NCBI RefSeq assembly: GCF_900115345.1
Contig: NZ_FOWC01000015.1
Span: 124,001 to 188,000, forward strand
Reading direction: 5' to 3'
DNA length: 64,000 bases
Source of the DNA: Amycolatopsis rubida
GTDB taxonomy: Bacteria > Actinomycetota > Actinomycetes > Mycobacteriales > Pseudonocardiaceae
The notes beneath the pieces were generated by a model that saw only the letters and a list, made by a program, of their open reading frames with translations, did not search any database and was not told the origin of the DNA. The translations under genes were made by a program, and so were the position numbers. Shown here in pieces: positions 58,811 to 64,000 of the stretch (position 1 is its first letter; each line of letters starts with the position of its first letter).

Positions 58811-60108
58811 CAGAACCACGTCCGCACGAAATCGACCACCGTCTCGCCGTCGGCGTCCACGACCGGCAGCAGAGACCACTTGTCGAACGTCGTGCAGGGA
58901 TGCGACAACCCGAGCCGCACCCAGTCGCCGACCTCGACCGGCGACCCTTCCGGCAGTTCGAGGAATGCGTGCTGGTCGTTGAGCTTCGGGACGGTGTGCC
59001 CGGTCAGTCCAGTGACCACGCCGTCCTTGCGCAGCAACTGCGGCTCCGGCATGCCTTCGTCGTACGGGAGGTCGCGCTTGCCCGCGGTGAGCAGTGCCAG
59101 CTCCGGGGTCGGCTTCGACGTGACCTGCGCCCATGCGTGCAATGCCGGACGGAAGCTGTCGACGCCAGCGATGCGCGGGTGCTGGCCGAGCGGGGAGATC
59201 TCGCGGTAGAAGCCGTCGTCGTGCGTCAGGTACGCGCCGCTGCGCAGGATCGGGACCACTTCGAGCCCGTCCGGCCACGGCTTGGTCAGCTCGTCCACGA
59301 CGCGGTCGAAGTACGCGCTGCCGCCCGCGGTGACGTACGCCGGTCCGTCAGCGAGCAAACCCTTCTCCGCGAAGGTAATCGTCGCGTTGCGAAGACTGTC
59401 CACATAGGAACTGATCTTCGCCAGAGCCGCATCGTCGGTGTGGTGCGACAGCGCGCCTTCATACCCGCCAGTGCCGCGCAGGCGCAGCATCGGGCTCTTC
59501 GCCGCCGCTTCAGCGACAGCCAGTGCAGTCGCGGCGTCGCGGACACCGGTGCGGCCGCCTTCGCCGCCCAGTTCGACCAGCACGTCGACGGGCCGCTCGG
59601 CACCGGCGAGCGCTTCGGTCATCAGCTCGACACTGCGCACCGAGTCGACCCAGCAGACGAACTCGAAGTCCGGATCCGCCGCCAGTTCGCCGGCCAGCCA
59701 GCGCAGCGCGGACGGGTCCACGAGCTGGTTCGCCAGCAGGATCCGCGGCACGCCGAACGCGCGGTAGATCCGCACGTGCCCGGCGTTCGCCGCGGTGATG
59801 CCCCACGAGCCGTGCTCCAGCTGCCGGGCGAACAGCTCCGGAGCCATCGTCGTCTTGCCGTGCGGCGCGAGCGCGACGGCGCGTTCGGCGCACCAGCGGG
59901 CCATGGTGGCGAGGTTGTGCTCCATCGCGGCCGCGTCGATGACCACGAACGGACCGAAGAAGCCGTCGTCGAAGAGCTTCGCGCGGCGGGCCGCGGCTTC
60001 GTCGAGAGTGAGCCCGGACAGCGCCGGGGGGAGAGCGCGGAAGCGCCAGTCGATCCGTTCGCCGCGCCCGGCTCGGACGGCGGCGGTGAGAGCGGCGTTG
60101 CTGTTCAT
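58810..60108 (-). CDS. Fold-III PLP enzyme (D-threonine aldolase / D-serine or D-glucosaminate dehydratase type)
   Basis: PLP- and metal-dependent enzyme of 432 aa. The ATG at 60108 (MNSNAALTAAVRAGRGERID) has GAGGTCC upstream. The alanine-racemase-type barrel carries the PLP Lys85 in LAPHGKTTMAPE; VELGGEGGRTGVRD and LRGTGGYEGALSH are phosphate-site and barrel regions, YVTAGGSAYFDRV further on. C-terminal residues in LGLSHPCTTFDKWSLLPVV give a His-x-Cys metal site as in eukaryotic D-serine dehydratase and D-threonine aldolase. These enzymes split or dehydrate D-beta-hydroxy amino acids, giving an enamine and then a 2-oxo acid plus NH3. First gene of the leftward operon; RidA is encoded nearby. 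Confidence 0.88.
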   Translation of the reverse strand: MNSNAALTAAVRAGRGERIDWRFRALPPALSGLTLDEAAARRAKLFDDGFFGPFVVIDAAAMEHNLATMARWCAERAVALAPHGKTTMAPELFARQLEHGSWGITAANAGHVRIYRAFGVPRILLANQLVDPSALRWLAGELAADPDFEFVCWVDSVRSVELMTEALAGAERPVDVLVELGGEGGRTGVRDAATALAVAEAAAKSPMLRLRGTGGYEGALSHHTDDAALAKISSYVDSLRNATITFAEKGLLADGPAYVTAGGSAYFDRVVDELTKPWPDGLEVVPILRSGAYLTHDDGFYREISPLGQHPRIAGVDSFRPALHAWAQVTSKPTPELALLTAGKRDLPYDEGMPEPQLLRKDGVVTGLTGHTVPKLNDQHAFLELPEGSPVEVGDWVRLGLSHPCTTFDKWSLLPVVDADGETVVDFVRTWF

Positions 60109-60120
60109 CTGGGACCTCGG

Positions 60121-60161
60121 TTGCGTATATTGCAACGGACGTTGCGCAAAATGCGTTGCAT
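60121..60161. promoter_or_regulatory. Operator cluster of the divergent IclR locus
   Basis: The 99-bp gap between the PLP-enzyme and kinase starts has clustered TTGC/GCAA elements: TTGCGTATATTGCAA (60121-60135), the palindrome GCAACG-GA-CGTTGC (60132-60145), TTGCGCAA (60142-60149) and ATGCGTTGCAT (60151-60161). Their symmetry and AT-rich spacers fit a dimer-of-dimers regulator such as the IclR protein encoded at 61209-61967, which could then control both operons from one place. Confidence 0.65.
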
Positions 60162-60207
60162 AGGTGTAGCATCCGGGTCGCCACAGGTCAACGGGGAAGG
60201 GACGTCA

Positions 60208-61212
60208 GTGACCAGCAGTCCGACAGCGTCGCCCGGAGTGCCGCCCGAAGTGCTCTGCATCGGCGAGTCGATGGCGTTGTTCGTGCCCGCCGAACCCGGC
60301 CCGCCGGACGAGGTGCGCACCTGGCTGCGCACCATCGGCGGCGCGGAGTCGAACGTCGCGTGCCACCTGCCCGCGCTCGGCGTGCCGAGCGGATGGGTCA
60401 GCGCGGTCGGCGACGACCCGTTCGGCCGCGCGCTCGTCCGCGAGATCGCGTCGGCGGGCGTGGACGTCCGAGGCGTCGTATTCGACCCGGCCCGTCCGAC
60501 CGGGCTGTACGTGAAGGAAAGCGGCGCGGGCGGCAGCCCCGTCCGCTACTACCGCTCGGGTTCCGCCGCGTCTGGGATGGGCCCGGAACTGGTGTCCCAG
60601 CTGGACTTTTCCGGCGTTCGCGTGCTGCACCTCTCCGGGATCACGCCCGCGCTCTCGGACAGCTGCCTCGCACTCGTCCGCGCGCTGCTCGACCGGCCGC
60701 GCGGCGACCTGCTCGTGTCGTTCGACGTCAATCACCGCCCCGCGCTGTGGACCGGACGAGACCAGTCCGTGCTCGCCGAACTGGCCGGGAAGGCCGATCT
60801 GGTGCTGACCGGCGACGACGAGGCCGAACGCGTGTGGGGCACCGGCGATCCGGTGCGGCTGCGCGCCCTTCTGCCTGGTCCGCGCACACTGGTCGTCAAG
60901 CACGGCGAACGCGGCGCGACGCTCGTCGAGGGCTCGGCCGAACCGCTGTTCTCACCCGCGCTTCGGGTCGATGTCGTCGAGCCCGTCGGTGCCGGAGACG
61001 CCTTCGCCGCCGGATTCCTGGCCGCGACTCTGCGCGGCGCCGATCCGCTGACGAGGCTCCGGCGCGGTCACCTGCAAGCTGCCGCGACACTGTTGACTCA
61101 AGCCGACGTCGGCGTGCCGCTGGCCGAGGCCGTCGTGACGAAACTGGTGCAGGCGGACGCCGACGGCTGGAGTTCGGTCCGGCTCACCGGAGAGGGAGTG
61201 GTGGCCACGTGA
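60208..61212 (+). CDS. PfkB-family sugar kinase, 2-keto-3-deoxygluconate kinase-like
   Basis: Ribokinase-fold kinase of 334 aa from a GTG at 60208 with GGGGAAGGGA upstream. VLCIGESMALFVPAEPG at the N-terminus, GGAESNVACHLPALGVPSGWVSAVGDDPFGR (PfkB signature 1) and the pattern YYRSGSAASGM typical of KDG kinases; the catalytic base is in VEPVGAGDAFAAGFLAATL (signature 2, with GAGD anion hole). The likely reaction is 2-keto-3-deoxygluconate to its 6-phosphate. Overlaps the IclR gene by 4 bp; first gene of the rightward operon with iclR and ridA. Confidence 0.87.
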   Translation: MTSSPTASPGVPPEVLCIGESMALFVPAEPGPPDEVRTWLRTIGGAESNVACHLPALGVPSGWVSAVGDDPFGRALVREIASAGVDVRGVVFDPARPTGLYVKESGAGGSPVRYYRSGSAASGMGPELVSQLDFSGVRVLHLSGITPALSDSCLALVRALLDRPRGDLLVSFDVNHRPALWTGRDQSVLAELAGKADLVLTGDDEAERVWGTGDPVRLRALLPGPRTLVVKHGERGATLVEGSAEPLFSPALRVDVVEPVGAGDAFAAGFLAATLRGADPLTRLRRGHLQAAATLLTQADVGVPLAEAVVTKLVQADADGWSSVRLTGEGVVAT

Positions 61213-61967
61213 GCCAAAGTCTCGACCGCGCGCTGACACTGCTGGGCGGTCTCGCTCGCGGCGGCAAGACGCTCGACGAGCTGGCCGAAGAGATCGGCGT
61301 GCACAAGACGACCGTGCTGCGGCTGCTGCGCACCCTCGAATCGCACCATTTCGTGCGGCGCGAAGGGGCCCGGCACTACCGGCTCGGCAGCGCGCTTTTC
61401 GACCTCGCCAACCAGGCGCTGGAGGATCGCGACGTCCGGCGCAGTTCGCACGAGGCGCTCGCCGCGCTGAATCAGCGCACCGGGCACACCGTGCACCTGG
61501 CGTCCTATGAGGACGGTGAGGTGGTGTACATCGACAAGTTCGAAGGCCACCACGCGGTCCGGATGTACTCGCGGGTCGGCAAACGCGCGCCGCTGCACTG
61601 CACCGCGGTCGGCAAGGTGCTGGTGGCGGCGATGCCGCGGGCGAAACGCGAAGAAGTCGCCCGCGCGATCGACTACATCGTGCTCACCGCCAACACCATC
61701 ACCACGCCCGAGGCGTATCTGGCCGAACTGGACCAGGTCGCTGAGCGCGGGTACGCGGTGGACAATGCCGAGCACGAGGACTTCATCCACTGCGTTTCCG
61801 CGCCGGTGCGCGGCGCGGGCGGCGAAGTGCTCGCCGCGGCGTCGATGTCGGTGCCGAAGGTGCTGCTGGACCACGACGGGCTGCTGGCGCTCGTGCCCGA
61901 GCTGCTGGCCGCCGCGGAAGAAGCTTCCGTCCACAGTGGATGGACGGGGAACGGAAAGGGGCAATGA
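61209..61967 (+). CDS. IclR-family transcriptional regulator
   Basis: Regulator of 252 aa from a GTG at 61209 overlapping the kinase stop. N-terminal winged helix-turn-helix (residues 1-65): TLDELAEEIGVHKTTVLRLLRTLESHHFVRRE. C-terminal IclR effector domain (75-245): GHTVHLASYEDGEVVYIDKFEGHHAVRMYSRVGKRAPLHCTAVGKVLVA is the canonical ligand-pocket sequence, followed by ERGYAVDNAEHEDFIHCVSAPV. Effectors of such relatives are small organic acids, often 2-keto-3-deoxygluconate or aromatic acids. Flanked by kinase and RidA genes; operator cluster upstream at 60121-60161. Confidence 0.94.
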   Translation: MSQSLDRALTLLGGLARGGKTLDELAEEIGVHKTTVLRLLRTLESHHFVRREGARHYRLGSALFDLANQALEDRDVRRSSHEALAALNQRTGHTVHLASYEDGEVVYIDKFEGHHAVRMYSRVGKRAPLHCTAVGKVLVAAMPRAKREEVARAIDYIVLTANTITTPEAYLAELDQVAERGYAVDNAEHEDFIHCVSAPVRGAGGEVLAAASMSVPKVLLDHDGLLALVPELLAAAEEASVHSGWTGNGKGQ

Positions 61968-62350
61968 TGGGCAAGACGGCGATCACCAGCGAGAACGCGC
62001 CGAAGCCGCCGGCGAACTTCTCGCAGGCCGTCCGCAAGGGGAACATCCTCCAGGTCGCCGGCGCGGTCGCGTTCGACCCGGCCACGAACGAGATCGTCGG
62101 CGACGACGTCGTGAGCCAGACCCGGCAGGTGTTCAAGAACCTGACCGCGCTGCTCGAAGAGGCGGGCTCGGGCTTCGCCGACGCGGTGATGGTGCGTGTG
62201 TACCTCACCGACACCAGCCACTTCGCCGCGTTCAACGAGGTCTACAACGAGCTGATCGGCGAAGCCCCGCACGCGGCCCGCACCACGGTGTACGTCGGGC
62301 TGCCCGCCGGGCTCCTGGTCGAGATCGACGTGCTCGCCGTCCTCGACTGA
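61964..62350 (+). CDS. RidA-family enamine/imine deaminase
   Basis: Small trimeric enzyme of 128 aa of the RidA/YjgF family, which hydrolyses reactive enamine or imine intermediates released by PLP enzymes. The ATG at 61964 overlaps the IclR stop (GGGGCAATGATG). Core motifs: FSQAVRKGNILQVAGAVAFDP, TRQVFKNLTALLEEAGSGFADAVMVRVYLTD, and ARTTVYVGLPAGLLVEIDVLAV; the catalytic Arg (R in HAARTTVYVG) and the terminal Glu in VEIDVLAV are kept. Gene position next to a PLP lyase locus fits the role. Confidence 0.92.
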   Translation: MMGKTAITSENAPKPPANFSQAVRKGNILQVAGAVAFDPATNEIVGDDVVSQTRQVFKNLTALLEEAGSGFADAVMVRVYLTDTSHFAAFNEVYNELIGEAPHAARTTVYVGLPAGLLVEIDVLAVLD

Positions 62351-62356
62351 CTTCGG

Positions 62357-62400
62357 TCGTGAGTGGCGATCACGGTTCTGACCGCGATCGCCACTCACGA
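62357..62400. repeat. Palindrome with CGTGAG ends, copy 5
   Basis: TCGTGAGTGGCGATCACGGT (62357-62376) pairs with 62381-62400 with one mismatch (a possible G-U pair in RNA) around the loop TCTG. It lies between convergent ridA and acdS, 7 nt from each stop. Inner arm as in copies 2 and 4. Confidence 0.82.
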
Positions 62401-62406
62401 GCGCTC

Positions 62407-63405
62407 TCACCCCAGCACGCTCGTATACGCGTTGATCGCAGGCTGTCCGCCAAGATGTGCGTACAGCACGTTCGACTCCTTCGCGATCTCACCGCTGCGC
62501 ACGAGCTCGATCAGCCCGGCCATCGACTTCCCCTCGTACACCGGGTCGGTGATCATGCCTTCCAGCTGCGCGGCAGTCCGGATCGCCTCAAGCGTCCGCT
62601 CGTCCGGAATGCCGTAGCCGCCCGCGTGAAAACGCTCGTCGAGTTCTGCGTCTTCGACCGGCCCGGCCTCGATCAGCCCCGCGGTGCTCTTCGCGATCCG
62701 GCCGATCTGCTCGCGCGTCTCCTCGGGCTTCGCCGACGCGTCGATCCCCAGGATCCGCCGCGGCTTCCCGCTCGCCGCCGCTCCGGCCAGCATCCCCGCC
62801 TGCGTGCTGCCGGTGACCGAGCAAACCACGACAGTGTCGAAGAAGACGCCGAGTTCGCGTTCCTGTTCCCCGAGTTCCAGGACCCAGTTCGCGAAGCCGA
62901 GCCCGCCGAGCCGGTGGTCCGACGCGCCGGCCGGGATCGCGTACGGCGTGCCGCCGTTCGCCTCGACCTCCGCCAGCGCCTGCTCCCAGCTCTCCTTGAA
63001 GCCGATGCCGAACCCGGCGTCGACGAGCCGGACGTCCGCGCCGAGGATCCGCGACAGCTGGATGTTGCCGACCTTGTCGTGCAGCGGATCGGCCCAGTCG
63101 ACCCAGCTTTCCTGCACCAGCACGGCTTTCATTCCGGCCCGCGCCGCCGCGGCCGCGACCTGGCGCGTGTGGTTCGACTGCACGCCGCCGATCGAGACGA
63201 GCGTGTCCGCTCCCTCGGCGAGCGCGTCGGCGACGAGGTACTCCAGTTTGCGCGTCTTGTTGCCGCCGTAGGCGAGGCCGGAGTTGAGGTCCTCGCGCTT
63301 GGCCCAGACGGCCGCGCCGCCGAGGTGTTCGCTGAGCCGGTCCAGCCGGTGCACCGGCGAAGGCCCGACGAGCAACGGGAAACGGGGGAATTCAGCCAGG
63401 CTCAC
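62407..63405 (-). CDS. acdS: 1-aminocyclopropane-1-carboxylate (ACC) deaminase
   Basis: PLP enzyme of 332 aa converting ACC, the plant ethylene precursor, to 2-oxobutanoate and ammonia. GTG start at 63405, overlapping the GntR gene (GTGA). AVWAKREDLNSGLAYGGNKTRKLEYLV contains the PLP Lys50 in GGNKTRK. The pair that distinguishes ACC deaminase from D-cysteine desulfhydrase is Glu295/Leu322; here ITDPVYEGKSMAGLIELV has the Glu and VLYAHLGGQPA the Leu. VSIGGVQSNHTRQVAAAAARAG is the carboxylate site. Plant-associated actinomycetes often carry acdS. Controlled probably by the GntR regulator upstream. Confidence 0.93.
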   Translation of the reverse strand: MSLAEFPRFPLLVGPSPVHRLDRLSEHLGGAAVWAKREDLNSGLAYGGNKTRKLEYLVADALAEGADTLVSIGGVQSNHTRQVAAAAARAGMKAVLVQESWVDWADPLHDKVGNIQLSRILGADVRLVDAGFGIGFKESWEQALAEVEANGGTPYAIPAGASDHRLGGLGFANWVLELGEQERELGVFFDTVVVCSVTGSTQAGMLAGAAASGKPRRILGIDASAKPEETREQIGRIAKSTAGLIEAGPVEDAELDERFHAGGYGIPDERTLEAIRTAAQLEGMITDPVYEGKSMAGLIELVRSGEIAKESNVLYAHLGGQPAINAYTSVLG

Positions 63406-64000
63406 GCGTCCTCCAGGAGGGCTTCGAGGTCGGTCCAAATCGTTGAAGTGAGCTGCGCGGCGGTTTTCTCGTCGCCGCTTTCCAGCGCGGCGATGAGTTC
63501 TTCGTGCCGCGCGACCGAGCGATGCGCGGGCAGCGAGCTGAACCGCGCGTATTCGAGACGGCGCAGCAACGGCGTGTACCGGTCGAGCGTCGCCGCGACC
63601 GCCCGGTTTCCGCACGCGCGCACCGGAATGTCGTGCACTTCGTCGTCGGCTTCGATCGCCTTGCCGACGTCTCCCTCGGCGACGGCCGAGCGGAACCGGT
63701 CGTTGGCTTCGCGCATTTCCGCGATCTGCTCCGTGCCGAGCCGGGCTTCGCGCACGACCAGCTCGTGCAGCGCCCGCACGAGCCGGACCGCATCGCGGAC
63801 GTCGCCCGCGTCGAACTCGGCGACCCTCGTGTAACTCTGCGGCTTCGACACGACCAGCCGGTCCTCGGCCAGCCGCAGCAGCGCCTGCCGGACCGGGGCG
63901 CGGGAAAGCCCGAGCTGTTCGGCGAGGTCGGCGTCGCGCAGGGGAGTGCCCGGCGGGAGGCTGCCGTCGATGATGGCGTGCCGGATGCGCTCGTACGCCT
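63402..64000 (-). CDS. GntR-family (FCD domain) regulator, 5' end outside window
   Basis: Regulator with about 199 visible codons; its N-terminus lies beyond the right edge. The first part is the GntR winged helix: AYERIRHAIIDGSLPPGTPL, RDADLAEQLGLSRAPVRQAL, LRLAEDRLVVSKPQS. The FCD ligand-binding domain follows with RDAVRLVRALHELVVREARL, ANDRFRSAVAEGDVGKAIEA, DDEVHDIPVRACGNRAVAATLDR and SVARHEELIAALESGDEKTA, with the metal His/Asp residues in DDEVHD and RHEEL. Co-transcribed with acdS (overlap of 4 bp). Many acdS genes have a regulator next to them; usually Lrp type, so an FCD regulator is uncommon. Confidence 0.9.
   Translation of the reverse strand, partial: AYERIRHAIIDGSLPPGTPLRDADLAEQLGLSRAPVRQALLRLAEDRLVVSKPQSYTRVAEFDAGDVRDAVRLVRALHELVVREARLGTEQIAEMREANDRFRSAVAEGDVGKAIEADDEVHDIPVRACGNRAVAATLDRYTPLLRRLEYARFSSLPAHRSVARHEELIAALESGDEKTAAQLTSTIWTDLEALLEDA

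Noticed and set aside
62407..63405. D-cysteine desulfhydrase as identity of this PLP enzyme
   Set aside because: The two residues that discriminate (Glu in PVYEGKS and Leu in AHLGG) are those of ACC deaminase.

Overview
The window is very GC-rich, uses GTG/TTG starts often, overlaps stops and starts as ATGA/GTGA, and encodes typical actinobacterial families: a MmpS-like protein, DUF1801, DUF402, DUF5685, a secreted exo-beta-D-glucosaminidase very like the one known from Amycolatopsis orientalis, and a yybP-ykoY riboswitch before a TerC gene. I read it as a chromosomal segment of a Pseudonocardiales actinomycete, most likely Amycolatopsis. No tRNA, rRNA, CRISPR array, insertion sequence or prophage was seen.

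Layout. 1-7 kb: two paralogous GT39 membrane glycosyltransferases, an ABC export pair, a SAM methyltransferase, a DUF402 protein and a DUF5685 protein with a strikingly cysteine-rich tail. 7-10 kb: uvrB, then a decayed vapBC module whose antitoxin is frameshifted. 10-15 kb: an enoyl-CoA hydratase-like gene and an ABC system whose ATPase is fused to an extracytoplasmic serine hydrolase. 15-19 kb: riboswitch and TerC, an S9 peptidase, a RES-type toxin-antitoxin pair. 19-26 kb: a candidate small RNA, a LacI-regulated FGGY sugar kinase, an AraC-like regulator, Nudix, MmpS-like, a UPF0014 permease and a histidine phosphatase. 26-32 kb: Na+/H+ antiporter with a UBP zinc finger, carboxylesterase, exo-beta-D-glucosaminidase. 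32-42 kb: housekeeping and small families, rnhA, a catalytically dead RNase HI paralogue, and uvrA. 42-50 kb: lipoprotein, SRPBCC, HxlR/MFS pair, dctA with its two-component system, SDR. 50-55 kb: GH20 beta-hexosaminidase with a sugar ABC importer. 55-64 kb: a divergent IclR-controlled locus (TAT lactonase, GntP permease, D-aminoacylase-family deacylase, fold-III PLP lyase; opposite: KDG-type kinase, IclR, RidA), then acdS and a GntR regulator.

How the genes work together. The most interesting idea is that the 54.6-62.4 kb locus is an oxidative amino-sugar-acid pathway: extracytoplasmic lactone opening, uptake by GntP, N-deacylation, PLP-dependent deamination helped by RidA, and phosphorylation of 2-keto-3-deoxygluconate, all under one IclR regulator. 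It lies next to a GH20/ABC chito-oligosaccharide-type operon and on the same segment as a glucosaminidase. The substrate is an inference; N-acyl-D-amino acid catabolism is the conservative alternative.

uvrA, uvrB and a DUF1963 gene carry the same promoter pattern (TTGTCGGTG, 8-nt gap, TACCCT or near), matching the RecA-independent DNA-damage promoter known in mycobacteria (PafBC regulon). A family of perfect or near-perfect palindromes with CGTGAG/CTCACG ends recurs five times, in convergent, tandem and divergent gaps, so it is more than a set of ordinary terminators.
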